From: Oceanobacter antarcticus
Lineage (GTDB): Bacteria > Pseudomonadota > Gammaproteobacteria > Pseudomonadales > Oceanobacteraceae
NCBI RefSeq assembly: GCF_044962685.1
Contig: NZ_JBBKTX010000014.1
Location: 72,617 to 136,616, forward strand
DNA length: 64,000 nucleotides
Direction: 5' to 3'
The notes beneath the pieces are model-generated. The model was not told the DNA's origin and ran no database searches. It was given only the letters and a program-made list of their open reading frames with translations. Positions within the stretch are counted from its first letter, which is position 1. Each line of letters begins with the position of its first letter. Below are positions 16,965 through 25,343 of the stretch, one piece after another. The translations under genes and the position numbers were made by a program.

Positions 16965-17071
16965 TCGCGCTTTTCCTGGCCGCTGATCGAAGGCGCAACT
17001 ATAGGACCAGAAGCCGGATACGCCTAGCGCTATCCGCTGATTTTCTGGACGGAGTGGGTAATTGTAGGGTT

Positions 17072-18070
17072 TCAGTGCCTGAGTATCTTGACCTCAAATC
17101 CGGCTTCACTGAGGATATAGGCCGCTGCTTCTGCGCGACCTTCTCCCAGTACAACGTAAATAAAATCACGGTTGAAGTTATCCATCTGGCTACGCAGTTG
17201 CGCCAGTGGCACATTGCGTGCCCGTGCAACCGGTGCCATGGCGGCTTCCTGTTGGGTACGGACATCGAGCTGGATGACGCCGGTATCGCTGTTTTCGATC
17301 AGCTCGTCGAGCTGTTGGGGGTCGACGTATTCCAGTACCGGTGTTTTTAACAGGGTATCAAAATCGTTTTTGCTGAGTACCATGACGATGCCGTTACTGC
17401 TCATGGTAATCGTGGCACTGCGAGGCAGGCTGCTGATCAGGGAATCTTCGCCGAAGAGCGCGCCATTACTCAGTGCTGCCAGGGTTTCTTCCTGCTTGCC
17501 CTTGCCGTTGCGTCGTGTAACCACGGCTTTCCCCTGTTTGATGACATAGCATTCGTTGCCTTCATCGCCTTCCTGGATCAGCACGTCGCCCAGAGTGACT
17601 TCGCGCTCCTCAAAACGGGAGAGTAATTGCTGGATATTGCCTGGCGGAATGCGATTAAACAGCTCGGAGGTTAACAGGGCTTCAAGCCAGTCTGTTTCTT
17701 CATCGGACTCAAGCGAGCGGGCTACTTCGACCCAGGTACTGATCAGTTCAAGGTAGCGTCTGGGCAGGCTGGCAATCAGGCAGTCACTGACTGCAACAGC
17801 AGAATATTTGTGAATGAGATGGGTTGCATCCAGGGCGAGAAAGTTGCCTTCGTCCTCACCATTAAGCTGAGTCACTTCAAAATGATCGTTGACCAGGTCG
17901 ATGGCACCCTCCAGCAAATAATGGCAGCGGTCATCTTGCTGCCCCCGTTTGAACAGCACGCCACGTTGAGCCAGACGAACCGGTGCAAAGTGCGGCAGCA
18001 ATTCCTGGAGGGCATTTTCAGACAGATCTTCAAAGGGAATAAATTGCTGGAGTCGTGCTGCGTTGATCAT
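17072..18070 (-). CDS. Two cNMP-binding-type domains fused to a rhodanese-like domain
   Basis: This 332-residue cytoplasmic protein has two cyclic-nucleotide-binding folds (about residues 10-110 and 135-245) and a C-terminal rhodanese fold (about 250-332). The second cNMP domain keeps FGE (206-208) and PRSAT (216-220), the phosphate-cassette marks. The first does not, so only the second is likely to bind a nucleotide. The rhodanese domain reads DFIYVVLGEGRAEAAAY where active enzymes have a catalytic cysteine, so it is probably inactive and acts as a binding domain. There is no HTH, so it is not a CRP-type transcription factor. Proteins of this build occur in other gammaproteobacteria without a known role. 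Confidence 0.85.
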   Translation of the reverse strand: MINAARLQQFIPFEDLSENALQELLPHFAPVRLAQRGVLFKRGQQDDRCHYLLEGAIDLVNDHFEVTQLNGEDEGNFLALDATHLIHKYSAVAVSDCLIASLPRRYLELISTWVEVARSLESDEETDWLEALLTSELFNRIPPGNIQQLLSRFEEREVTLGDVLIQEGDEGNECYVIKQGKAVVTRRNGKGKQEETLAALSNGALFGEDSLISSLPRSATITMSSNGIVMVLSKNDFDTLLKTPVLEYVDPQQLDELIENSDTGVIQLDVRTQQEAAMAPVARARNVPLAQLRSQMDNFNRDFIYVVLGEGRAEAAAYILSEAGFEVKILRH

Positions 18071-18215
18071 GCCGTTCTGACCGGGTTGTGAATAGACTGG
18101 ATGAGTGTTGTCATTATCGTGTCAGTACTTTCAGTGTTGGTGCGAGTATTGCTGCGACAATTAAAGTGCATGTAAAAGACTATAGCAAAGGGCCTGCCAT
18201 GTTGCTTGAGATGTA

Positions 18216-18869
18216 TCACATCTCTGTGGCTGCGCTGTCGTTTGTGGGCGGTCGCGACTTTGCCTGGTTCAGCGATTGGCTTTGGGATACACCGGCAGTA
18301 ATGGCAAAACGCATGGCTTCCTCAAAAGACCAGTCGACTAGGGTCAGCTGTGCTTTGGGCAGGAACAGGGTATAACCACCCACCATGTAGCTCATGGGCA
18401 GATAAACAGCCACGAGAGGCTGTTCAGGGCGGGTTTGTTGTACTACGGCGGGGACGTTCTGATTGGTGATAAAGCCGACCAATGTCCCTTGTCCGGGCAT
18501 ATCAACCAATACCACTGGTTGGGGTTGTTTTTTCTGGCCATCAAACATCACGGTAAAATCCTTCACTGCACCGTACAGGGTTTTGACGACAGGGAAACGT
18601 AGCAGGGTGTCTTCGAGGTAGGTGTGTAACCAGTTGATAGGGTTGAACTGGATCAGCAATCCGACCACAAACAGACTGACCAGCATGACGATCAGACCGA
18701 AACCGGGAATACCGGAACTGGCACTGTCGATCTCCAGGCCGGTCCAGGACAGCAGTTCGAGACCGATATTGTCGAGCCATAGCAGTGTTGACCACAACAG
18801 CCAGGCAGTGATCACCAGCGGCAGGACGACGACAGATCCTTTTAACAGTACTCGGGCCAGATATGGCAT
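18216..18869 (-). CDS. DUF502 family membrane protein
   Basis: This 217-residue protein has two membrane helices (about residues 10-28 and 55-75) and a soluble part with PMSYMVGGYTLFLPK, the hallmark of DUF502. The function of the family is not known. It lies 26 bases downstream of the channel gene on the same strand, so the two are probably one operon. The cNMP/rhodanese gene follows 145 bases later. The C-terminal 25 residues are polar and low in complexity. Confidence 0.88.
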   Translation of the reverse strand: MPYLARVLLKGSVVVLPLVITAWLLWSTLLWLDNIGLELLSWTGLEIDSASSGIPGFGLIVMLVSLFVVGLLIQFNPINWLHTYLEDTLLRFPVVKTLYGAVKDFTVMFDGQKKQPQPVVLVDMPGQGTLVGFITNQNVPAVVQQTRPEQPLVAVYLPMSYMVGGYTLFLPKAQLTLVDWSFEEAMRFAITAGVSQSQSLNQAKSRPPTNDSAATEM

Positions 18870-18895
18870 GGGGCTTCCTTGATAGCAGAGCCGGA

Positions 18896-19705
18896 TCAGC
18901 TGTCCGGTTTCAGGTTGTTGAGTTCTTTGCGCAGCGATCGGATTTCCAGTATCAGGTCATCCAGTGTGGCCTTGCCCTCTGCCTGATCCTGAGCTTCGCG
19001 TTCGCGTACATGCTCATCCTCCAGCACATTGACCACAATACCAATGACCATGTTCAAAAATGCGAAGGTGGTCAGAAAGATAAAGCTGAGGTAGTAGATC
19101 CATGACAGTGGGTAGACCGCCATGGTTTCGTACATAACGTCGGTCCAGTCTTCGAAGGTCATGACGCGGAACAAGGTCAGCATACCAATCGAAATATCAC
19201 CCCACAGATCCGGGTTGATATGGGCAAAAAAGGTAGCTCCCACTGCTGCGTAGATGTAAAAAATAATAAACATCAGCAATACCACGTAGCCCAATTGCGG
19301 CATGGCCCGTAGCAGGGAATTCAGCAGCATGCGCAGTTCCGGAATGATCGATACCATCCGCAGTACCCGGAATATTCTTACCAGTCGTCCGACCAGAGCC
19401 AAATCACTGTTTTCAATCGGAATCAGGCTGACCACGACCACCAGGGTGTCGAATATATTCCAGCCGCTATAAAAAAAGCGTCGCTTGTTCGGGGCGGCAA
19501 TAAAGCGAACGGTGATCTCAAACAGAAAGAGCAGGGTGATGCCGATGTCGAGCCACTGGATGAGCAAAACCAGCGTATCGGGGATTGGGTAGGTGCGGGC
19601 ACCAATCAGCAGGGCTGAGATAATGATGACGGAGACAACCAGCCATTCAAAGGTCTTGTTGTCACGCAGTTGTTGGGAAGCCTGTTGAAGTTTCTGAATA
19701 TTCAT
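18896..19705 (-). CDS. Voltage-gated cation channel, single six-helix domain
   Basis: This 269-residue inner-membrane protein has the six-helix layout of bacterial voltage-gated sodium/calcium channels, which work as tetramers. S4 carries arginines every third residue (Arg107, 110, 113, 116). The pore loop reads FRVMTFEDWTD; the filter TFEDWTD is residues 183-189. NaChBac-type sodium channels have TLESW there. Two extra acids, as in the engineered calcium-selective CavAb filter (TLDDWSD), suggest calcium preference. S6 is FAFLNMVIGIVVNVLED. The C-terminus (about 248-266) looks like a coiled coil, as in other family members. The DUF502 gene follows in the same direction. Confidence 0.9.
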   Translation of the reverse strand: MNIQKLQQASQQLRDNKTFEWLVVSVIIISALLIGARTYPIPDTLVLLIQWLDIGITLLFLFEITVRFIAAPNKRRFFYSGWNIFDTLVVVVSLIPIENSDLALVGRLVRIFRVLRMVSIIPELRMLLNSLLRAMPQLGYVVLLMFIIFYIYAAVGATFFAHINPDLWGDISIGMLTLFRVMTFEDWTDVMYETMAVYPLSWIYYLSFIFLTTFAFLNMVIGIVVNVLEDEHVREREAQDQAEGKATLDDLILEIRSLRKELNNLKPDS

Positions 19706-19756
19706 GACGATGGGTAATCAGCCAATGTGGGCATAGAAATGGGTTTGTTGTATCGA

Positions 19757-20005
19757 TTAACCGTTGGGTACGCAGACGTGATCGGTGATCAGCTCTGCTG
19801 CGCGGTTATCTGTTCGCGACCGGACTCTGGAGGCGCATTCCGACAAACGGTCAAGTCGGTTAGGTTGGCTGGATAGTAGCGTTTTTTCAGCCATCTCCCT
19901 ATCGACTTTTTTATCCGGAGTGGGCTTGGTTGGCGCATAACGGATGGGCTGTGTGAATAAATTCATATTGATCAAACTATTGGTTAGTTGGTGGTCACTT
20001 CTCAT
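19757..20005 (-). CDS. Doubtful small ORF, hypothetical
   Basis: An 82-codon frame (or 69 codons from an inner ATG) is open upstream of the channel gene. The product is polar and charged, with no membrane segment, signal peptide or recognised domain. No ribosome-binding site is seen. It fills part of the long gap before mraZ and could be chance. Confidence 0.2.
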   Translation of the reverse strand: MRSDHQLTNSLINMNLFTQPIRYAPTKPTPDKKVDREMAEKTLLSSQPNRLDRLSECASRVRSRTDNRAAELITDHVCVPNG

Positions 20006-20231
20006 GCGAAAAAAGTCTAGGTTGTGTCAATATGTTACAGAACCTCAGAAGTTACTTTAAGTAATGACTGCACGGTTCGGTTCCTCTGAAATATTTTGAT
20101 TATGACTTTTTCTCGTCCTGCCATAAAAGCCCCTAAGTGCTTGTGATTTAAAGCAAATTTCATCTTTCCACGTGATCTGCCAGCTTGCAATGACACCGGC
20201 CTGTTTTTATAGTGTCTCAAAGTGTCGAATT
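20006..20231. other. Intergenic region upstream of mraZ
   Basis: No gene is supported. The palindrome TTACTTTAAGTAA lies at 20052-20064. The stretch could hold promoters for the dcw cluster, but no strong pair was found here. Confidence 0.4.
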
Positions 20232-20267
20232 GTGGCGAATCGGGTCGCAAAAGTGGGAAATAGTAGG
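20232..20267 (+). promoter_or_regulatory. Probable MraZ-box cluster
   Basis: GTGGC (20232), GGGTC (20242), GTGGG (20253) and GTAGG (20263) recur at 10-11 base spacing about 130 bases before mraZ. MraZ is known to bind repeated TGGG-type boxes at about 10-base spacing upstream of its own gene. A TTGACA (20309-20314) lies between the boxes and the start codon. The two outer-right boxes are the best matches. Confidence 0.5.
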
Positions 20268-20394
20268 AAATAATTTATTCTGGAAGGCTATAGTCTGATT
20301 GCCCTGAGTTGACATTCATGATCACGAAATACACCGAGGCCCCTGTGCTGATCAACACCACTGAAATCTGCCAACCGTGATGGATTAACTTGTC

Positions 20395-20850
20395 ATGTTT
20401 CGCGGAATGCACCACATCAATCTGGATGCCAAAGGTCGTCTGGCGATACCTGCAAAAGTGCGGGAGACGCTGGAGGAGGCGAGTGTGTCTGCGTTGGTGG
20501 TGACAGTGGACAGCCAGGATCGTTGCCTGATGGTTTACCCGCTTGAAGAGTGGATCAAGATTGAAGCCAAACTGAATCAGCTGCCCACACTGAATCCTGC
20601 CAGCAAACAACTGAAGCGCCTGCTGCAAGGCTATGCCACCGAGTGTGAAACCGATGGCAGTGGCCGGGTATTGATCAGTCCTGCCTGCCGCGAGTACGCC
20701 GGGCTGGTTAAAGAATGTGTGTTGATGGGTCAGGGCAACAAGCTGGAACTCTGGGACAAGGCTCGTTGGGATGGTCAGCTGGATGACTACCTGGAACAAC
20801 CCATGTCGCTGGAAAATCTTCCCGACGAACTCAAGAGTCTGTCTATATGA
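20395..20850 (+). CDS. mraZ: Transcriptional regulator MraZ
   Basis: This 151-residue protein is the DNA-binding regulator at the head of the dcw cluster. It consists of two AbrB/SpoVT-like half domains, starting MFRGMHHINLDAKGRLAIPA, with the second around DGSGRVLISPACREYAGL. It is known to form rings and to repress its own promoter. Boxes of the expected type lie upstream. Its stop codon overlaps the rsmH start in ATGA. Confidence 0.98.
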   Translation: MFRGMHHINLDAKGRLAIPAKVRETLEEASVSALVVTVDSQDRCLMVYPLEEWIKIEAKLNQLPTLNPASKQLKRLLQGYATECETDGSGRVLISPACREYAGLVKECVLMGQGNKLELWDKARWDGQLDDYLEQPMSLENLPDELKSLSI

Positions 20851-21782
20851 ATTTGCAAGAGCTGGCCCACGCAACCGTGTTGCTGGAACCGACCGTTACC
20901 GGTTGCCTGAATGATCCGTCCGGGGTCTATATCGATGGTACGTTTGGTCGTGGCGGACACAGTCGTTTGTTGTTGTCACAGCTGGCTGCTGATGGTCGTT
21001 TGTATGGTTTCGACAAGGATCCGCGCGCCATTGAAACCGGCGAGCAGCTGCATCAGGAAGACGCGCGCTTCGAAGTGGTTCAAGCGTCTTTTGCTGACAT
21101 GAAGCAGGAAATGGCCGCCCGTGGCATTGCGCATATCAACGGTATCTTGCTGGATTTGGGTGTGTCGTCGCCACAGCTGGATGATCCAGAGCGCGGTTTC
21201 AGCTTTATGCGTGATGGCCCGCTGGATATGCGTATGAACCCGGATGCGGGCCTGTCGGCCGCTGAGTGGGTGGCGACCACCGATGAAAATGACATTGTCC
21301 GGGTGCTGAAAGAATACGGTGAAGAGCGTTTTGCCAAACGTATGGCTCGCGCCATCGTGACCACCCGTGCCACCACTCCGATTACCCGCACCTTGCAGCT
21401 GGCGGAGCTGATCAAGGAAGCCAATCCAGCTTGGGAGCGCCACAAGCATCCAGCGACCCGTGCTTTCCAGGCGATCCGGATTGCGGTGAATAATGAGCTG
21501 GGTGATCTGGAACGGGTGCTGAATGAGAGTGTGGATTTCCTGGTACCGGGGGGGCGGCTGGCGGTGATCAGCTTTCACTCGCTGGAAGATCGTATGGTAA
21601 AGCGGTTTATCCGAGCTCAGGAGAAGGGGCGCGATTTGCCTCCCGGTCTCCCTGTGCTGGAAGCGGATTTAGGCAAAACCATGAAACGTATCGGCAAGGC
21701 CATTATGCCGAACGATGATGAGATCCGTACTAATGCCCGTGCTCGCAGTGCGGTGTTGCGTATCGCCGAGCGCTTGCCATGA
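20847..21782 (+). CDS. rsmH: 16S rRNA (cytosine1402-N4)-methyltransferase
   Basis: This 311-residue enzyme methylates C1402 of 16S rRNA at N4 with S-adenosylmethionine. The SAM-binding motif is YIDGTFGRGGHS (about 28-39). Further marks are GILLDLGVSSPQLDDPERGF and FHSLEDRMVKRF. The length is as expected. It overlaps both neighbours by 4 bases, so translation is coupled from mraZ through ftsL. Confidence 0.98.
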   Translation: MNLQELAHATVLLEPTVTGCLNDPSGVYIDGTFGRGGHSRLLLSQLAADGRLYGFDKDPRAIETGEQLHQEDARFEVVQASFADMKQEMAARGIAHINGILLDLGVSSPQLDDPERGFSFMRDGPLDMRMNPDAGLSAAEWVATTDENDIVRVLKEYGEERFAKRMARAIVTTRATTPITRTLQLAELIKEANPAWERHKHPATRAFQAIRIAVNNELGDLERVLNESVDFLVPGGRLAVISFHSLEDRMVKRFIRAQEKGRDLPPGLPVLEADLGKTMKRIGKAIMPNDDEIRTNARARSAVLRIAERLP

Positions 21783-22033
21783 ACCTGGCTGTCGTGCTGG
21801 TTTGGCTGGTAGTGGTGGTGTCGGCTCTGGTGCAAATCGGAGTCAGTCACGGTCATCGTCAGCTGGTTCAGCAATGGCAGACGCTCGAAAAACACAGTGA
21901 CGCTTTGCAACAGGAGCAGACGCAACTGGTATTGGAGCTGGCGGCATTAACCAGCTACTCCCGGATCGATCAGCGTGCACGACGTGAACTTAATATGATT
22001 GAACCACAACAGGTCAGGATTCTTTCCCAATGA
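21779..22033 (+). CDS. ftsL: Cell division protein FtsL
   Basis: This 84-residue bitopic protein links FtsB and FtsQ in the septal complex. It has one N-terminal membrane segment (about residues 3-20) and a periplasmic coiled coil with leucines and glutamines (about 30-65). Sequence conservation is always low, so the call rests on size, topology and position between rsmH and ftsI. Both ends overlap neighbours by 4 bases. The cytoplasmic tail is almost absent, shorter than in E. coli (121 residues in total). Confidence 0.9.
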   Translation: MNLAVVLVWLVVVVSALVQIGVSHGHRQLVQQWQTLEKHSDALQQEQTQLVLELAALTSYSRIDQRARRELNMIEPQQVRILSQ

Positions 22034-23751
22034 CAGTCTCACGGCAGGATCATTCAACTCAGGGCATTACCCGCTGGCGCTTTGTACTGGTGCTGATGGT
22101 GATGGTTGCGCTGTTGTTGCTGATTCTGCTGCGGCTGGTCTCGTTGCATACGGTGGATCAGCCTTTTCTGTTTGAAGAAGGTGAAAAACGCATTGTCCGT
22201 GCTCAGGTTCAACCGGCGCGGCGCGGTATGATCACTGACCGCTTCGGCAAGCCGCTGGCCGTCAGTACGGCCGTGACGGACATCAGTCTTAATCCTCAGG
22301 TGTTTGACCTTGCACAGGTGGCACCATTGGCCAAGGTGTTGGGTATTTCTGCCAACCGGCTGACGCAGCAAATCACAGCTGCCCGCCAGCGGGGTCGTGG
22401 TTTCTTTTATGTCGATCGGCAGGTGCAACCGGCCCAGGCTGATCAGGTTGTGGCTCTGGGGCTGGAGGGTTTGCAGTTCGAAAGTCGTTTTCGACGTTAT
22501 TATCCTGCCGCCGAGGTGACAGCGCATGTGGTCGGTATCGTGGATATTGATGGCAACGGCCAGGAGGGTCTGGAGCTGGCCTATAACGATTACCTGACGG
22601 GTACGGGTGGACGTCGCACCGTGATTCGTGATCGCTATGGCCGTGTGGTCAAGCAGCTGGCGGTGGAGTCCGTGGCCCAGCCGGGCAATGACTTGCGTCT
22701 GACCATTGACCTGCGTTTGCAATATCTGGCGTATCGCGAGCTGATGGCCGCTGTCCGCCAGCATCATGCGACTTCTGGCAGTGCGGTGTTGCTGGATGCT
22801 CATAATGGTGACGTTCTGGCGATGGTGAACCAGCCTTCGTACAACCCCAATAATCGGGCCGGATTGAAACCAGCGTATATGCGTAATCGGGCGCTGGCCG
22901 ATGTACTGGAGCCTGGGTCGACCATGAAGCCCTTTACTGTGGCAGCAGCGCTGGATTCCGGGCGCTATACCCCGAGCACGTTGGTCGATACCAGTCCGGG
23001 CTATTTGCGGGTTAAAAACAAAACCATCCGCGATCATCGCGATTATGGCGTTCTGGATGTGACCGGTGTGATTACCAAATCCAGTAACGTGGGTGTGACC
23101 CTGATTTCGGCGGATCTCGGTGCGGAGACTGTGTTCAAAATAATGAGTGCCGCAGGTCTTGGGCAGGCTACTGGCCTGGGCTTTCCCGGTGAGAGTGTCG
23201 GTATTTTACCCTACCCCGAACAGATGGATGACCTGCGTCTGGCGACGGTGTCGTACGGTTACGGCATGGCGGTTTCGCCATTGCAGCTGGCACAGTCCTA
23301 TACCAGTTTTACCCAGCATGGTTGCCGTTTGAACGCGACGTTGTTACTGGACAGTGAGTCACGTCCAGACTGTCAGCGGGTGATGTCCGACAAGGTCGCC
23401 CGCCAGGTGTTGGATATTCTCGAAACCGTCACCTCCGACCTCGGTACTGGACGACGCGCTCGTGTTGCCGGTTATCGGGTGGGTGGCAAAACCGGGACAG
23501 CGCACAAGGTTGGCGAAAATGGCTATGAAGATGCGACTTATAACGCAGTCTTTGCCGGTATCGCACCGCTCACCGATCCTGATCTGGTGCTGGTAGTGGC
23601 GATTGATGAACCACAAGGGCGTGAGTATTACGGGGGCGAAGTCGCTGCGCCGGTGTTTTCGCGCATTATGGAGCAGGCACTACGTTTACGTCAGATTGCA
23701 CCGGACGATTCGACAGCGGCTGCCCTGATTGTTGCCGGAGGCCCGAAATGA
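22030..23751 (+). CDS. ftsI: Septal peptidoglycan transpeptidase FtsI (PBP3)
   Basis: This 573-residue class B penicillin-binding protein cross-links septal peptidoglycan. It has a short cytoplasmic tail, one membrane helix (about 18-40), a pedestal domain (with RRGMITDRFGKPLA near 64-77) and the transpeptidase domain. The active-site serine is Ser297 in STMK, followed by SSN (351-353) and KTGT (487-490). It overlaps ftsL and murE by 4 bases each. Confidence 0.98.
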   Translation: MTVSRQDHSTQGITRWRFVLVLMVMVALLLLILLRLVSLHTVDQPFLFEEGEKRIVRAQVQPARRGMITDRFGKPLAVSTAVTDISLNPQVFDLAQVAPLAKVLGISANRLTQQITAARQRGRGFFYVDRQVQPAQADQVVALGLEGLQFESRFRRYYPAAEVTAHVVGIVDIDGNGQEGLELAYNDYLTGTGGRRTVIRDRYGRVVKQLAVESVAQPGNDLRLTIDLRLQYLAYRELMAAVRQHHATSGSAVLLDAHNGDVLAMVNQPSYNPNNRAGLKPAYMRNRALADVLEPGSTMKPFTVAAALDSGRYTPSTLVDTSPGYLRVKNKTIRDHRDYGVLDVTGVITKSSNVGVTLISADLGAETVFKIMSAAGLGQATGLGFPGESVGILPYPEQMDDLRLATVSYGYGMAVSPLQLAQSYTSFTQHGCRLNATLLLDSESRPDCQRVMSDKVARQVLDILETVTSDLGTGRRARVAGYRVGGKTGTAHKVGENGYEDATYNAVFAGIAPLTDPDLVLVVAIDEPQGREYYGGEVAAPVFSRIMEQALRLRQIAPDDSTAAALIVAGGPK

Positions 23752-25343
23752 AGCTTTCCCAATTGCTGCAGGATGATCTGTTTGTTCCGCCGGAGTGGGA
23801 TCGTGAATTTGCCGAGGTGGTAACGGATAGCCGGGATGTGCAGCCAGGAGACCTGTTTGTCGCCCGCAGCGGTGCAGCCAGCCATGGTTCAGCGTATATC
23901 AATGCCGCCATCCAGAAAGGTGCGGTGGCTGTTTTGCAGGAAGCGGATAGCGGATTTCGCTGTGAATTCGGTCAGACCGCAGTGCCGGTATTTTCTGCTC
24001 CTGTGGTGTCTGCCCGCCTAGCAGCATGGCTTTATCGTCGTTATCAGCAGGTTTGTCATTTGCCTGTGTTCGCGGTGACGGGCACCAATGGCAAGAGTTC
24101 GTGCGTGTCGTATCTGGCACAGCTTTCCCATGCACTGGGCAAGCCTTGTGGTGTGTTGGGGACGCTGGGTAATGGGCTTTGGCCTGAATTGGCGTCAACT
24201 CGTAATACAACACCGGATTTGTCGGTGGTGTTGCGGACACTGGCTCAGGTGGCTGAACAGGGCGGCTGTCGTGCAGCGATGGAAGTGTCTTCTCACGGCC
24301 TGGATCAGGGGCGCGTGGCAGGGATGAGCTTTGAGGGCGCATTACTGACCAATATGACCCAGGATCATCTCGATTATCACGGTGATATGGAAAGCTACTA
24401 CCAGGCCAAACGTCGACTGTTGCTGGATTACCATACCGGTTTTGTACTGATTAATCGTGATTGTTCTTATGGCCAGCGGTTGCTGGCAGACACCGAAATA
24501 CAGGGGCAGCGGTACAGTTATGGCCTGGTGACGGACGAAGTCATTGCTGGCGATGCTGTGCAGGGTTACGCCGAGGGCAATGTTCAACATATCGGTTATC
24601 GCATACTGGCTCTGGACAGTACGGGCATCAGCGCAGAGTTGATTACCCCCTGGGGACAGTGCTGCTTGCAGTTACCGTTGCTGGGAGCATTCAATCTGGC
24701 GAATGCCGTCGCGGCGATTGCTATGTTGGCTGCTGCTGGAGAGTCATTGGCGTTGCTGGTCGACGCCGCCGCACAGTTGCAGCCGGTTGCCGGGCGGATG
24801 GAAGTATATCGGCCATCCAGCGGCGATGGCCCGACGGTCATTGTGGATTTTGCCCATACACCGGATGCGTTGGTGAGCGTGTTGTCATCCTTGTTGCCCT
24901 GGCAGCAGCCGTTGACGCTGGTGTTTGGTTGTGGCGGTGATCGAGATCGGGGCAAGCGCCCGCAGATGCTGGCGGCAGCGATGAAATATGCGGATTCAGT
25001 CTGGCTCACTGACGACAATCCACGTTCTGAAGACCCACAACAGATTTTTGCCGATACGATGACCGCTCCGGGTGCCCGCGAGGCTGGTATTCATCTCGAA
25101 CACGATCGCGCTCTGGCAATTACACAAGCGATTCAACAGGCACTTGCGCAAGCATCCTCTCGTCGTGGCGGGCTGGTTAGGAGTGGTCTGGTAGTGATTG
25201 CGGGTAAAGGGCATGAAACCTGGCAGGAAATTGCCGGTGTCAAACATCCCTACAGCGATGCGGCGGTGCTGGCGACGCTGGGTTACGAGGCTCGTCGTGG
25301 ATCTCATGGTGGCAGTCAGAGTGGAGGTCGTCATGCTGTTTGA
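23748..25343 (+). CDS. murE: UDP-MurNAc-tripeptide synthetase (meso-DAP adding)
   Basis: This 531-residue cytoplasmic ligase adds meso-diaminopimelate to UDP-MurNAc-L-Ala-D-Glu. The ATP loop is TGTNGKSS (111-118). The motif DNPR (423-426) marks specificity for meso-DAP rather than lysine. The N-terminal domain binds UDP (VVTDSRDVQPGDLFVA). It is slightly longer than E. coli MurE (495), mostly at the C-terminal end, where it overlaps murF by 11 bases. Confidence 0.98.
   Translation: MKLSQLLQDDLFVPPEWDREFAEVVTDSRDVQPGDLFVARSGAASHGSAYINAAIQKGAVAVLQEADSGFRCEFGQTAVPVFSAPVVSARLAAWLYRRYQQVCHLPVFAVTGTNGKSSCVSYLAQLSHALGKPCGVLGTLGNGLWPELASTRNTTPDLSVVLRTLAQVAEQGGCRAAMEVSSHGLDQGRVAGMSFEGALLTNMTQDHLDYHGDMESYYQAKRRLLLDYHTGFVLINRDCSYGQRLLADTEIQGQRYSYGLVTDEVIAGDAVQGYAEGNVQHIGYRILALDSTGISAELITPWGQCCLQLPLLGAFNLANAVAAIAMLAAAGESLALLVDAAAQLQPVAGRMEVYRPSSGDGPTVIVDFAHTPDALVSVLSSLLPWQQPLTLVFGCGGDRDRGKRPQMLAAAMKYADSVWLTDDNPRSEDPQQIFADTMTAPGAREAGIHLEHDRALAITQAIQQALAQASSRRGGLVRSGLVVIAGKGHETWQEIAGVKHPYSDAAVLATLGYEARRGSHGGSQSGGRHAV

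Noticed and set aside
20035..20250. 71-codon minus-strand frame upstream of mraZ
   Set aside because: It has no ribosome-binding site or family likeness and covers the first of the probable MraZ boxes.
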